Source of the DNA: Conyzicola lurida
Lineage (GTDB): Bacteria; Actinomycetota; Actinomycetes; Actinomycetales; Microbacteriaceae
Length of the DNA: 64,000 nt
Direction: 5' to 3'
Assembly (NCBI RefSeq): GCF_014204935.1
Contig: NZ_JACHMJ010000001.1
Coordinates: forward strand, 2,666,001-2,730,000
The notes beneath the pieces are model-generated. The model was not told the origin of the DNA. It saw nothing but the letters and a program-made list of their open reading frames with translations, and ran no database searches. How positions within the stretch are numbered: position 1 is the first letter of the stretch; each line of letters starts with the position of its first letter. A program made the position numbers and the translations under genes. Positions 16,721 to 27,803 of the stretch are shown here, in pieces.

Positions 16721-19123
16721 ATGACGTCGAACCAGCCCTCCGGTTTTGTCCGTGTCCGAGGGGCACGGGAGAACAACCTTCGCGACGTCGACGTGGACGT
16801 GCCGCGCGACAGCATCGTCGCCTTCACCGGCGTTTCCGGGTCTGGCAAGTCGTCGCTCGCCTTCGGCACGATCTTCGCCGAGGCGCAGCGCCGGTTCTTC
16901 GAGTCGGTCGCGCCGTACGCCCGCCGGCTCATCGCGCAGGGCAACACCCCGCACGTGGACGAGATCACCGGGCTCCCGCCCGCCGTCGCCCTGCAGCAGC
17001 GGCGTGGTTCGCCCAGCTCGCGGTCGACCGTCGGCACGCTGACCACGCTGTCGAACTCGACGCGCATGCTCTACTCGCGCGCCGGCAGCTACCCCGCCGA
17101 CGCCCCGAAGCGGCTCGAGTCCGACTCGTTCTCGCCGAACACCGCGGCGGGCGCCTGCCCACGCTGCCACGGGCTCGGCGTCGCCCACGAGGTGACCGAG
17201 AGCTCGGCGGTGCACGATCCGTCGCTGAGCATCCGGGACGGCGCGATCGCCGCCTGGCCCGGCGCTTGGCAGGGCAAGAACCTGCGCGACGTGACTGCCG
17301 GGCTCGGCTACGACATCGAGACGCCGTGGCGGGATCTTCCCCAGAAGGACCGCGACTGGATCCTGTTCACCGGCGAGCAGCCCGTCGTCGAGGTCACCCC
17401 GCAGCGCGACCGTGTGGCGAAGCCCTACAAGGGCCGTTTCTGGAGCGCGACCAGCTACATCATGCACACGCTCGCCGATTCGAAGAGCGAGAGCCAGCGC
17501 AACCGCGCGCTGCAGTTCGTCGAGACCGGCCCGTGCACGCTGTGCGGCGGCAGCGGTCTCACCCGCGCCGCCCTCGCGGTGACCTTCGCCGGGCTCACGA
17601 TCGCCGAGCTGAACGCCCTGCCGCTCGAAGACCTCGCCGACGTGCTGCGCCCCACCACGCGGCTGACCGCCGCCGGTGCCGCCGTGTCGTCGAAGTCGTC
17701 GGGCGAGCGCACCGAGGTCGCTGTCACCATCACCACCGACCTCGTCGCACGCGTCGACGTGCTGGTCGGCCTGGGCCTCGGCTACCTCAGCCTCGGCCGC
17801 GCCACCCCCACCCTCTCCCCCGGCGAGATGCAGCGCCTGCGCATCGCGACCCAGCTGCGGTCGGGCCTCTTCGGCGTGATCTACGTGCTCGACGAGCCGT
17901 CGGCCGGCCTGCACCCCGCCGACGCCGAGCCGCTGATCGAGGTGCTGCAGCAGCTCAAGGATTCGGGCAACTCGGTCTTCGTGGTCGAGCACAACATGGA
18001 CGTCGTGCGCCGCGCCGACTGGATCGTCGACGTCGGGCCCGGTGCCGGTACGGGCGGCGGATCGGTGCTCTACAGCGGCCCCGTCGACGGTCTGGCGTCG
18101 ATCGACGAATCCGTCACCCGGCCCTATCTTTTCCCGGCGACGGATGCGCCAGAGCCCGCGCGGCCGACCCGCGACGCGAGCGGCTGGCTGCGCCTCCGCG
18201 ACGTCACGAAGCACAACCTGCGGGGTGTCGACGTCGACGTGCCTCTCGGGGTGCTGACCGCCGTCACCGGGGTTTCCGGCTCTGGCAAGTCGACGCTGGT
18301 GGGCCACGTGCTCGCCGAGACCGTGAGCGATGCGGTCGACCGCATCGTGCAGGTCGACCAGAAGGCGATCGGCCGCACACCCCGATCGAACCTCGCCACC
18401 TACACCGGCCTGTTCGACGCAGTGCGCGCCGCGTTCGCCGCCACGCCCGGTGCCAAGGAGCGCGGCTTCGATGCCGGGCGCTTCTCGTTCAACGTCGCGG
18501 GCGGCCGCTGCGAGACCTGCCTCGGCGAAGGCTTCGTCTCGGTCGAGCTGCTCTTTCTGCCGGGCAGCTACGCGCCGTGCCCCGAGTGCGAGGGCACGCG
18601 CTACAACGCCGAGACACTCGAGGTGACCTACGACGGCAAGACCGTCGCCGAGGTTCTCGGGCTCACCGTGGACGCCGCCGCCGAGTTCCTCTCCGGCGTG
18701 CCCGCCGCCGCGCGCAGCCTCGAGACCCTGCGCCAGGTCGGCCTCGGCTACCTGCGCCTCGGCCAGCCCGCCACCGAGCTCTCGGGCGGCGAGGCCCAGC
18801 GCATCAAACTGGCGACCGAGCTGCAGCGCGCCCGCCGCGGACACACCCTCTACCTGCTCGACGAACCCACGACGGGACTGCATCCCGCCGACATCCGGCT
18901 GCTCGTCGAACAGCTGAACGGCCTCGTCGACGCGGGCAACACGGTGGTCGTGGTCGAACACGAGATGGACGTCGTCGCGGCGGCCGACTGGGTGATCGAC
19001 ATGGGCCCCGGTGGCGGCGATTCCGGCGGACGCCTCGTCGTCGCGGGCACTCCCGCCGAGGTCGCGGCCCACGCCAGCAGCCGCACCGCGCCGTATCTGT
19101 CCACCGCGATCGGCACGCTGTAA
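16721..19123 (+). CDS. UvrA2-like excinuclease ABC subunit A paralogue
   Basis: This 800-residue tandem ABC ATPase has Walker [10 protein letters not shown] at residues 37-45, a second GVSGSGKST, signatures [16 protein letters not shown] and [16 protein letters not shown], and two Walker B/D-loop stretches [12 protein letters not shown] and [12 protein letters not shown]. Zinc-finger cysteines appear as CPRC/CTLC and CETC/CPEC. At 800 residues it is shorter than canonical UvrA (about 950), matching the UvrA2/DrrC class thought to lack the UvrB-binding region and linked to tolerance of DNA-binding compounds. It is monocistronic. Confidence 0.88.
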   Translation: MTSNQPSGFVRVRGARENNLRDVDVDVPRDSIVAFTGVSGSGKSSLAFGTIFAEAQRRFFESVAPYARRLIAQGNTPHVDEITGLPPAVALQQRRGSPSSRSTVGTLTTLSNSTRMLYSRAGSYPADAPKRLESDSFSPNTAAGACPRCHGLGVAHEVTESSAVHDPSLSIRDGAIAAWPGAWQGKNLRDVTAGLGYDIETPWRDLPQKDRDWILFTGEQPVVEVTPQRDRVAKPYKGRFWSATSYIMHTLADSKSESQRNRALQFVETGPCTLCGGSGLTRAALAVTFAGLTIAELNALPLEDLADVLRPTTRLTAAGAAVSSKSSGERTEVAVTITTDLVARVDVLVGLGLGYLSLGRATPTLSPGEMQRLRIATQLRSGLFGVIYVLDEPSAGLHPADAEPLIEVLQQLKDSGNSVFVVEHNMDVVRRADWIVDVGPGAGTGGGSVLYSGPVDGLASIDESVTRPYLFPATDAPEPARPTRDASGWLRLRDVTKHNLRGVDVDVPLGVLTAVTGVSGSGKSTLVGHVLAETVSDAVDRIVQVDQKAIGRTPRSNLATYTGLFDAVRAAFAATPGAKERGFDAGRFSFNVAGGRCETCLGEGFVSVELLFLPGSYAPCPECEGTRYNAETLEVTYDGKTVAEVLGLTVDAAAEFLSGVPAAARSLETLRQVGLGYLRLGQPATELSGGEAQRIKLATELQRARRGHTLYLLDEPTTGLHPADIRLLVEQLNGLVDAGNTVVVVEHEMDVVAAADWVIDMGPGGGDSGGRLVVAGTPAEVAAHASSRTAPYLSTAIGTL

Positions 19124-19138
19124 ACCGTCGCATCACCG

Positions 19139-19144
19139 TAGGGT
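19139..19144 (+). promoter_or_regulatory. Candidate -10 of a leaderless YihY transcript
   Basis: TAGGGT lies 6 nt before the ATG at 19151, with no Shine-Dalgarno sequence. Confidence 0.4.
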
Positions 19145-19150
19145 TGAACA

Positions 19151-20209
19151 ATGGCCGATAACACGACCCAGCCTCCCGCCGCACCCACCGGCATCGCCGC
19201 GATCATCGCGAAGGTGATGAAGCTCAAGCCGGTACGCGTGTTCCAGCACTACTCGTCGTCCGGCGGCCCGCTGATGGCCTCGGGCCTCGCCAACCAAGGC
19301 CTGTTCGCGACTTTCGCCGGGCTCTGGGTCGGCTTCTCGATCATCGGGCTGGTGGTCGCGGGCAACCCCGAGCTGCGCGAGTCGCTCGTCGACACCATCG
19401 CGAATGCGGTGCCGGGGCTGATCAAATCGGGCGGCACGGACGGCGCCATCGACCCCGACGACCTGCTCTCGGCCGGCATCCTGAATTGGACGGGCGCCAT
19501 CGCGCTCGTCGGATTGTTCTTCACCGCGGTCGGCTTCCTGGCGTCCGCGCGCGAGGCCGTGCGCCGCATCTTCGCGATCGCGCCGGACTCGACCAACTTC
19601 ATCCTGCTGAAGCTCAAGGACCTCGGTCTCGCGGTCGGCTTCGGCGTCGCGCTCATCGTGTCGACCGTGCTCTCCACGGTGAGCACCTCGGCGCTCTCCT
19701 GGTTCCTCGCGGTCACCGGCATCGGAGCGGAGTCGACGGTCGGCACCATCGGCGGCCGCATCGTCGGTCTGCTCGTCGTGCTGGTAATCGACACCGCCGT
19801 GCTCGCGGCGCTCTACCGGGTGCTCGCCGGCATCCCAATCCCGTTCCGTCGGCTCGTGGGCGGCGCGCTCATCGGCGGCGTCGGCCTCGGCGTGCTCAAG
19901 CTGCTCGGCGGGCTGCTCCTCGGCGGCGCCAGCAACAACCCGCTCATCGCCTCGTTCGCGATCATCGCCGGACTCCTCATCTTCCTCAACCTGGTCTGCC
20001 AGGTGATCCTGGTCGCCGCCGCCTGGATCTCGGTCGGCATGGACGACGCCGGCATCGCCGCCGACCCCGTCGCCGCGGCGAAGGCGCAGGCGGAACGCGA
20101 GCGTATCGCCGAGCTCGAACGGGTCGCCGAGAAGGCCCGCGAACCGCACGGCCTCGCACGGCTGTTCCGACGCAAGCGTCGCGCCGACGATGACGGTGGC
20201 GACTCGTAA
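19151..20209 (+). CDS. YihY/BrkB-family inner-membrane protein
   Basis: This 352-residue protein has about six membrane spans. The family segment FQHYSSSGGPLMASGLANQGLFATFAGLW near the N terminus and the span beginning FRRLVGGALIGGVGLGVLKLLGG are typical of the YihY/BrkB (UPF0761-like) family once misannotated as ribonuclease BN. The C-terminal 60 residues are polar and charged (Glu/Arg-rich, likely coiled). Its function is not established. The stop codon overlaps the proposed -10 of the exonuclease III gene. Confidence 0.85.
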   Translation: MADNTTQPPAAPTGIAAIIAKVMKLKPVRVFQHYSSSGGPLMASGLANQGLFATFAGLWVGFSIIGLVVAGNPELRESLVDTIANAVPGLIKSGGTDGAIDPDDLLSAGILNWTGAIALVGLFFTAVGFLASAREAVRRIFAIAPDSTNFILLKLKDLGLAVGFGVALIVSTVLSTVSTSALSWFLAVTGIGAESTVGTIGGRIVGLLVVLVIDTAVLAALYRVLAGIPIPFRRLVGGALIGGVGLGVLKLLGGLLLGGASNNPLIASFAIIAGLLIFLNLVCQVILVAAAWISVGMDDAGIAADPVAAAKAQAERERIAELERVAEKAREPHGLARLFRRKRRADDDGGDS

Positions 20210-20212
20210 AGT
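20207..20212 (+). promoter_or_regulatory. Candidate -10 of a leaderless exonuclease III transcript
   Basis: TAAAGT begins at the yihY stop codon and ends 6 nt before the ATG at 20219. An AGAGGA is too close to the ATG to act as a normal Shine-Dalgarno site. Confidence 0.4.
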
Positions 20213-20218
20213 AGAGGA

Positions 20219-21064
20219 ATGGTCTCCCCCCTCCGCGTCGCATCCGTCAACGTCAACGGCATCCGTGCCTCGTACAAGAAGGGCATGGGCGACTGGCTCG
20301 CCGACCGCAACGTCGACATCCTGGCGATGCAGGAGGTGCGCGCGACCACCGAGATCCTCGAAGACCTGCTCGGCCCCGAGTGGGACATCCTGCACGACGC
20401 CGCGACCGCCAAGGGCCGCGCGGGCGTCGCACTCGCCAGCCGCAACAAAGCGAGCATCCACCGCGTCACCCTCGGCGACGACGAGTTCGACAGCGCCGGC
20501 CGCTGGCTCGAAGCCGACTACGAGGTCGACGGCAAGGTCGTCACCGTCGTCAGCACCTACGTGCACTCGGGCGTCGTCGACACCCCGAAGCAGGTCGAGA
20601 AGTACAAGTTCCTCGACGCGATGACCGCGCGTATGCCCGAGATCGCCGCGCACAGCGAGCTCGCCCTCATCGTCGGCGACCTCAACGTCGGCCACCGCGA
20701 ACTCGACATCAAGAACTGGAAGGGCAACCGCAAGAGCGCCGGCTTCCTGCTCGAAGAGCGCGCCTACTTCGACCGCTTCTTCGGCGAGGCCGGCACGACG
20801 GTCACCGGCGTCGACGGCTCCACCGGACCGGGCCTCGGCTGGGTCGACGTCGGCCGCCAGTGGGCCGGCGAGGTCGAAGGCCCCTACACCTGGTGGTCCC
20901 AGCGCGGTCAGGCCTTCGATACGAACACCGGATGGCGCATCGACTACCACCTCGCGACCCCGGCACTCGCGGCCACGGTAAAGAACTACACGGTCGACCG
21001 CGCGTCGGCGTGGGACACCCGCTGGAGCGACCACGCGCCCGTGGTCGTGGATTACGCGATCTAG
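20219..21064 (+). CDS. xth: Exodeoxyribonuclease III / AP endonuclease
   Basis: This 281-residue member of the exonuclease-endonuclease-phosphatase fold repairs abasic sites and trims 3' ends. Visible motifs are SVNVNGIR (Asn13 region), the metal-binding Glu in MQEVRA (Glu39), the LIVGDLNVGHRELDIKN catalytic Asp/Asn stretch and the terminal WSDHAPVVVDY with the catalytic His. The enzyme is of usual length. A palindromic repeat follows 9 bp after the stop. Confidence 0.93.
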   Translation: MVSPLRVASVNVNGIRASYKKGMGDWLADRNVDILAMQEVRATTEILEDLLGPEWDILHDAATAKGRAGVALASRNKASIHRVTLGDDEFDSAGRWLEADYEVDGKVVTVVSTYVHSGVVDTPKQVEKYKFLDAMTARMPEIAAHSELALIVGDLNVGHRELDIKNWKGNRKSAGFLLEERAYFDRFFGEAGTTVTGVDGSTGPGLGWVDVGRQWAGEVEGPYTWWSQRGQAFDTNTGWRIDYHLATPALAATVKNYTVDRASAWDTRWSDHAPVVVDYAI

Positions 21065-21073
21065 TGCGGCTCG

Positions 21074-21127
21074 CGGGTTGAGCCTGTCGAAACCCGTGCC
21101 GAGGCGGGTTTCGAGAGGCTCAACCCG
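21074..21127. repeat. Dispersed palindromic repeat, copy 1
   Basis: CGGGTTGAGCCTGTCGAAAC (arm continuing to 21096) pairs with 21105-21127, which differs by one base (TCGAGAGG for TCGACAGG). It lies between xth and trpS, which run in the same direction. Confidence 0.85.
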
Positions 21128-21131
21128 CTGA

Positions 21132-22734
<1,603 letters not shown>

Positions 22735-22738
<4 letters not shown>

Positions 22739-23475
22739 CCGCCCCGTCCGTCGTGCTGTTCGACCTCGACGACACGCTCTTCGCCCACTCGCGGGCCGTA
22801 GCGCGCGGGGTCGCCGCCTACCGCGCGGCGCACGGAGGCGCTCTCGCCGCCGCCGACGAGACCGTCGAACTCGAGCGCTGGACCGCGCTCGAGGAGCACC
22901 ACTACCATCGCTATCTCGCCGGCGAGCTGGACTACCGCGAGCAGCGCCGCCACCGCGCCCGCGGCTTCGTCGAGCCCTACGGCATCGACCTCGCGGCCGA
23001 CGCTGACGCCGACGAGTGGTTCGGCCGCTACCTCGTCGAGTACGAGCGGGCCTGGGTGCTGTACGACGACACCCTCCCCTGCCTCGACGCGCTCGAGGCA
23101 GGCATTCCCGGGGTGAGGTTCGGCGTGATCACGAACGGCGAACTGCCGTTCCAACAGGTGAAGCTGGATGCCACGGGGCTGGCCGCCAGAATCGAGCAGA
23201 CTTTCGCGAGCGGCCAGCTGGGGTTCGCGAAGCCCGATGCGCGGATCTTCCACCACGCCTGCGCGGCACTGGGCGTCGACCCCGCCGATGCGGTCTACGT
23301 CGGGGACCGGTTCGAGACGGACGCGATGGGGGCCGCCTCCGCGGGACTGCGGGGTGTGTGGCTCGACCGGAAGAGCGCGGCGACGGCCGACGAGCTGGCC
23401 CGCGCCGCGGCATCCGGTGTTCTGGTTATTCACGATCTGGACACGCTGCCAACAGCACTTTTGATTCAGGCGTAG
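22735..23475 (+). CDS. HAD-superfamily hydrolase
   Basis: This 246-residue phosphatase-type HAD protein has nucleophile motif I FDLDDTLF (Asp10, Asp12), motif II ITNGE, a Lys in GFAKPDARIF, and motif IV GDRFETDAMGA. The inserted helical cap between motifs I and II places it in subfamily I. A GTG start overlaps the acetyltransferase stop. The substrate cannot be read from the sequence. Confidence 0.88.
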
Positions 23476-23570
23476 GGTAGTGGGGCTGCTACAAGCGGCA
23501 TCCTCTTCTGCGCCACTCGCGCATCCCGTATTTCTCATGCCATTTTTATGCCATTCGGAGCAGTCCCTTC

Positions 23571-24959
23571 ATGTCTCAAGTCGACGCCACTGTCGCGCCA
23601 TCGGCCCCCGTTAATCCCCGTTCACGTGTCATCCTCGCGAGCCTCATCGGCACCTCGATCGAGTTCTACGACTTCTACGTGTACGCCACGGCGGCCGTGC
23701 TCGTCTTCCCGATCCTCTTCTTCCCCAGCGACAACGCGGTAGCGGCCCAGCTCGCCTCGTTCGCGGCCTTCGGTGTCGCGTTCATCGCGCGCCCCATCGG
23801 CTCGATCGTCTTCGGCCACTTCGGCGACCGCATCGGACGCAAGGGCACGCTCGTCGCCTCGCTGCTCACGATGGGTATCGCGACGTTCATCATCGGAATC
23901 CTGCCGACCGCGCTCACGCCCGGCTGGCAGGTGCTCGCCCCGGCGCTCCTCGTGCTGATGCGCTTCGCGCAGGGCATCGGCCTCGGCGGCGAATGGAGCG
24001 GCGCCGCGCTGCTCGCGACAGAGAACGCACCGAAGGGCAAGCGCGCCATCTACGGCACCTTCCCGCAGCTGGGCGCCCCGATCGGCTTCATCATCGCCAA
24101 CGGTGTCTTCCTCATCCTGTCGCTCAACCTCGACCCCGAGGCGTTCCAGGCCTGGGGATGGCGCGTGCCGTTCATCGCCTCGGCAGTGCTCGTGATCGTC
24201 GGCCTGTACGTGCGCCTCAAGCTCGTCGAGACCCCCGCCTTCACCAAGGTCGTCGAGCGCGGAGAGGTCGCCAAGCTGCCCCTCGCCCGCGTGCTGAAGG
24301 GCAGCTGGCGCCCGCTGATCCTCGGCACGTTCATCATGCTCGCCACCTACGTGCTCTTCTACCTGATGACCGCGTTCACGCTGAGCTACGGCACCACGGC
24401 GAAGTCGGCCTCCGACGCGGCCGCCGCTGCCGAAGCCGCGGGCAAGCCGTTCAACGCGGAAGCATTCGTGCCCGGCCTCGGCTACACGCGTAACGAGTTC
24501 CTGATCATGCTGATCATCGGCTGCGTCTTTTTCGGTATCTTCACGCTCGTCTCCGGGCCGCTGGCCGAGAAGTACGGACGCCGCAAGACGCTGCTCCTCA
24601 CGACCGCGGGCATCATCGTCTTCGGTGCGCTCTTCGTGCCGCTGTTCGGCGCAGGAACGGTCGGCGTCATGGCGCTGCTCATCATCGGCTTCGCGCTCAT
24701 GGGTCTGACCTTCGGCCCGATGGGTTCCGTACTGCCCGAGCTGTTCCCGACCAACGTGCGCTACACCGGAAGCGCGATCAGCTACAACGTCGCGTCGATT
24801 CTCGGTGCGGCCCTCGCCCCGACCATCGCCCTGGCGCTGCTCGCGGCCGCGGACGGCAGCCCCGTGCTCGTCGGCCTCTACCTGAGCGCCGCCGCCGTCA
24901 TCACCCTCGTCGCGCTGTTCATCAGCAAGGAGACGCGCGACATGGACTACGAGGTCTAG
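23571..24959 (+). CDS. MHS-family metabolite:proton symporter (MFS)
   Basis: This 462-residue transporter has about twelve spans. The N-terminal SLIGTSIEFYDFYVYATAA and the loop GHFGDRIGRKGTLVASLLTMG are hallmarks of the metabolite:H+ symporter family (ProP, ShiA, KgtP). A second-half MFS loop GPLAEKYGRRKTLL is also present. The substrate is probably a small organic acid or osmolyte and cannot be specified. The 95-bp region before it has no clear ribosome-binding site. A strong terminator hairpin follows. Confidence 0.9.
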   Translation: MSQVDATVAPSAPVNPRSRVILASLIGTSIEFYDFYVYATAAVLVFPILFFPSDNAVAAQLASFAAFGVAFIARPIGSIVFGHFGDRIGRKGTLVASLLTMGIATFIIGILPTALTPGWQVLAPALLVLMRFAQGIGLGGEWSGAALLATENAPKGKRAIYGTFPQLGAPIGFIIANGVFLILSLNLDPEAFQAWGWRVPFIASAVLVIVGLYVRLKLVETPAFTKVVERGEVAKLPLARVLKGSWRPLILGTFIMLATYVLFYLMTAFTLSYGTTAKSASDAAAAAEAAGKPFNAEAFVPGLGYTRNEFLIMLIIGCVFFGIFTLVSGPLAEKYGRRKTLLLTTAGIIVFGALFVPLFGAGTVGVMALLIIGFALMGLTFGPMGSVLPELFPTNVRYTGSAISYNVASILGAALAPTIALALLAAADGSPVLVGLYLSAAAVITLVALFISKETRDMDYEV

Positions 24960-24970
24960 CCTCCGCGTCG

Positions 24971-24999
24971 GCGCCCGCACCCCTCGAGGGTGCGGGCGC
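24971..24999 (+). terminator. Terminator hairpin after the MHS transporter
   Basis: GCGCCCGCACCC and GGGTGCGGGCGC form a perfect 12-bp stem around a 5-nt loop, followed by TTCGTCGTT. It starts 12 bp after the stop codon. Confidence 0.8.
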
Positions 25000-25019
25000 T
25001 TCGTCGTTAACGCGCGCGC

Positions 25020-25114
25020 GTTCGTGATTCAGGCTGGTTCGCGCGGCCCGGCCGGGTGCGCCCGGGTCCGGGTCGGCGGATCGCCGGCCGCGGCATCCGG
25101 CCTGAATCATGAAC
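25020..25114. repeat. Palindromic element bracketing the DUF559 gene, copy A
   Basis: GTTCGTGATTCAGGC (25020-25034) and GCCTGAATCATGAAC (25100-25114) are inverted arms of a 95-bp element with a very GC-rich interior. The element ends 3 bp before the nuclease gene's stop codon. Copy B lies at 26064-26160 in the same orientation. Confidence 0.8.
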
Positions 25115-25117
25115 ACG

Positions 25118-25999
25118 TCAGGCAGCCGGTCCACGGCGGTGCGACCTCAATGCGCCCAGGATCGCGGCGATGGCGAGCTCGCGCTCGAACATGACCTGCC
25201 GGTAGTTGAGCCGAACGACGATGTAACCGCGCGCCGCGAGTTTGGCGTCCCGGTCGTAGTCCCGTGCGCTGTAGGTCTCGCCGTCGTGGTTGCCCCGCCC
25301 GTCGGTCTCGACGACGACGCAGCCCGCGACCACGAAGTCGACCACCCCGATGCCCGGGAATCTGACCTGCGTCTCGAACGGGATGCCGAGGGCGACGAGT
25401 TCGAGGCGGATGATCGTCTCGATACCGGACATGCAGCGCGCATCGATGCGCGACTCGAGCGGCGCGAAGTGCTTCGGCAAGCCGGAGAAGACTGAGTGCA
25501 CCTCCGCCGGCGTCACGAGTTTTCCGTACAGTGCGCTGTCGAGTGCGGCGATGGCGAGTTCGGCGGGTTGACACCGCACCGCATGCGACAGGGCGTTGAC
25601 GACGCTTGAGGTGTGGACCGACGCGTCGGCGCGCGGAGTGGGCGCCCAGTGGAGCTCGCAGCCGTCGCGATTCAGTCCTGCGAGCGGCAGGAGCCGGTTG
25701 CGAGGGCTGCGCATTCGCGACGCCCTGGATTCCATGGAGACGTGGGCGAACAGGTGTGGAATCACCCACACACCGTTCTGCTCCAGAGCTGAAATGCAAC
25801 CGAGTCTGCCGCCTATGCGCACGGCCTGGAGCAGCTTCTCCTCGGCCACGGGCGACGCGTAGTAGCCCTCGCGGACCCTGACCAGCGAGCGGGACCGGAC
25901 CGCCGCCGTGAGGTCGCGCGACGTCGCTCCGGCGCGGAGGAGTTGCGTCCGGGTTGCGACCGGCTCCCCCAGCGCGGCGAGAGTGCGAGCGGCATCCAT
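25118..25999 (-). CDS. AbiEi-like winged helix plus DUF559 (Vsr-like) nuclease-fold protein
   Basis: This 293-residue protein has an N terminus (about 1-50) resembling the AbiEi-type winged helix (VATRTQLLRAGATSRDLTAAVR ending VREGYYA). The C-terminal third matches the DUF559/very-short-patch-repair endonuclease fold: VVDFVVAG (Asp221), VVVETDGRGNH (Glu231, Asp233, His238) and YDRDAKLAARGY (Lys253). I start it at ATG 25999; an in-frame start 30 bp upstream is possible. It is tightly enclosed by two copies of a palindromic element. Cellular function is unknown; candidates are a repeat-associated nuclease, an antitoxin-like regulator or a defence gene. Confidence 0.8.
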   Translation of the reverse strand: MDAARTLAALGEPVATRTQLLRAGATSRDLTAAVRSRSLVRVREGYYASPVAEEKLLQAVRIGGRLGCISALEQNGVWVIPHLFAHVSMESRASRMRSPRNRLLPLAGLNRDGCELHWAPTPRADASVHTSSVVNALSHAVRCQPAELAIAALDSALYGKLVTPAEVHSVFSGLPKHFAPLESRIDARCMSGIETIIRLELVALGIPFETQVRFPGIGVVDFVVAGCVVVETDGRGNHDGETYSARDYDRDAKLAARGYIVVRLNYRQVMFERELAIAAILGALRSHRRGPAA

Positions 26000-26063
26000 T
26001 CGTCGAGTGTGGGCGACTGGGGCACCCACGATGCCAGGTTTCGCGTATCTGTGGAGAAGCCGC

Positions 26064-26160
26064 GTTCGTCATTCAGGCCCGATGGGTATCGCACGTCGAG
26101 GCACCCCGTGATCCCGCGGGGCAGTCGGCGGCGATGCGGCATCCCGCCTGAATCATGAAC
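26064..26160. repeat. Palindromic element bracketing the DUF559 gene, copy B
   Basis: GTTCGTCATTCAGGC (26064-26078) and GCCTGAATCATGAAC (26146-26160) are the arms, both nearly identical to copy A, as is the GCGGCATCC before the right arm; the interior is diverged. It starts 65 bp upstream of the nuclease ATG. Confidence 0.8.
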
Positions 26161-26186
26161 CTGGGCGGCCGCTCGGGCACACAAAA

Positions 26187-26218
26187 GGGGCGCCGCCGGA
26201 CCACACCGGCGACGCCCC
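26187..26218 (-). terminator. glpK: Rho-independent terminator of the glp operon
   Basis: The arms 26187-26199 and 26206-26218 pair over 13 bp with one mismatch. On the minus strand the stem is followed by TTTT. It lies 20 bp beyond the glycerol kinase stop. Confidence 0.85.
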
Positions 26219-26237
26219 TGGCTTTGCGAGGGTAGAG

Positions 26238-27752
26238 CTACTTCACGTCTTCGTCGACCCAGTCGAAGGTCTTGGTGACGGCCTTCTTCCAGTTGCGCAG
26301 CTGGCGCTCGCGCTCGGCGGGCTCCATGTTCGGCTCCCAGCGCTTGTCTTCCTGCCAGTTCTGTCCCACGTCGGCGAGGTCCTTCCAGAACCCGACGGCG
26401 AGGCCGGCCGCGTAGGCGGCGCCGAGCGCGGTGGTCTCCGCGACGACGGGACGCACGACGGGCACGCCGAGGATGTCGGCCTGGAACTGCATGAGCGCGT
26501 CGTTCGCGACCATGCCGCCGTCGACCTTGAGCTCTTCGAGATCGACACCGGCATCGGCGTTGACCGCGTCGAGAACCTCGCGGGTCTGGAACGCGGTCGC
26601 CTCGAGGGCGGCACGGGCGATGTGGCCCTTGTTCACGTAGCGGGTGAGGCCCACCAGCGCCCCGCGGGCGTCCGAGCGCCAGTACGGCGCGAACAGTCCC
26701 GAGAAGGCGGGAACGAAGTAAGCTCCACCGTTGTCCTCGACCGTGGCGGCGAGCGTCTCGATCTCGGGCGCCGAGTTGATGATGCCGAGGTTGTCGCGCA
26801 GCCACTGCACGAGCGAACCGGTCACGGCGATCGATCCCTCGAGCGCGTAGTGCGGCTTGGCGTCGCCCAGCTTGTAGCCGAGCGTGGTGAGCAGCCCGTT
26901 CTTCGAGTGGACGATCTCTTCGCCCGTGTTGAAGATCAGGAAGTTACCGGTGCCGTACGTGTTCTTCGACTCGCCGGCCTCGAAGGCCGCCTGTCCGAAC
27001 GTGGCCGCCTGCTGGTCGCCGAGGATGCCGGCAACCGGCACCTCGCGGAGCAGCGAGGAGGACTCCACGGTGCCGTAGACCTCGGAGGAGGAGCGGATCT
27101 CGGGCATCATCGACAGCGGTACGCCGAAGATGCCGAGGATTTCCTCGTCCCACTGCAGGGTCTCGAGGTCCATGAACAGGGTGCGCGACGCGTTGGTGAC
27201 GTCGGTCGCGTGCACGCCGCCCTCGGTGCCGCCGGTGAGGTTCCAGAGGACCCAGCTGTCGGTTGTGCCGAACAGCAGGTCGCCGGCCTCGGCCTTCTCG
27301 CGGGCGCCTTCGACGTTCTCGAGGATCCAGACGATCTTGGTTCCGGAGAAGTAGGTGGCGAGCGGGAGACCGACGGTGGGCTTGAAGCGCTCGACGCCGC
27401 CGTCGGCCGCGAGGCGGTCGACGATGTCCTGGGTGCGCGTGTCCTGCCAGACGATCGCGTTGTAGACGGGCTTGCCCGTGTTCTTGTCCCAGACGACGGC
27501 GGTCTCGCGCTGGTTGGTGATGCCGACGGCTTCGACGTCGTGGCGGGTGATGTCTGCCTTCGACAGCGCCTGACCGATGACCTCACGCGTGTTGCGCCAG
27601 ATCTGCTCGGGGTCGTGCTCGACCCAGCCGGCCTTGGGCAGGATCTGGTCGTGCTCCATCTGGCCGGACGAGACGATGCCGCCCTCGTGGTTGAACACGA
27701 TGGCCCTCGTGCTGGTCGTGCCCTGGTCGATTGCGACTACATATTTGGTCAT
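26238..27752 (-). CDS. glpK: Glycerol kinase
   Basis: This 504-residue FGGY kinase phosphorylates glycerol to sn-glycerol-3-phosphate. The N-terminal ATP-binding [12 protein letters not shown] starts near residue 9, followed by the [18 protein letters not shown] glycerol-site segment, [13 protein letters not shown] and the FGGY-like region ending [19 protein letters not shown]. Length is standard. It is the last gene of glpD-glpF-glpK, 51 bp after glpF, and is followed by a strong terminator. Confidence 0.97.
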   Translation of the reverse strand: MTKYVVAIDQGTTSTRAIVFNHEGGIVSSGQMEHDQILPKAGWVEHDPEQIWRNTREVIGQALSKADITRHDVEAVGITNQRETAVVWDKNTGKPVYNAIVWQDTRTQDIVDRLAADGGVERFKPTVGLPLATYFSGTKIVWILENVEGAREKAEAGDLLFGTTDSWVLWNLTGGTEGGVHATDVTNASRTLFMDLETLQWDEEILGIFGVPLSMMPEIRSSSEVYGTVESSSLLREVPVAGILGDQQAATFGQAAFEAGESKNTYGTGNFLIFNTGEEIVHSKNGLLTTLGYKLGDAKPHYALEGSIAVTGSLVQWLRDNLGIINSAPEIETLAATVEDNGGAYFVPAFSGLFAPYWRSDARGALVGLTRYVNKGHIARAALEATAFQTREVLDAVNADAGVDLEELKVDGGMVANDALMQFQADILGVPVVRPVVAETTALGAAYAAGLAVGFWKDLADVGQNWQEDKRWEPNMEPAERERQLRNWKKAVTKTFDWVDEDVK

Positions 27753-27803
27753 GTACTAATTCACTCCTTTGTGGGTGTGCAGAAAATGCGAAGTGCGTAT
27801 GAG

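Noticed and set aside
25020-26160. Insertion sequence
   Set aside because: No transposase motif (DDE, HUH or serine recombinase) and no target-site duplication was seen; the enclosed gene is a DUF559-type nuclease, so only a speculative cassette is proposed.
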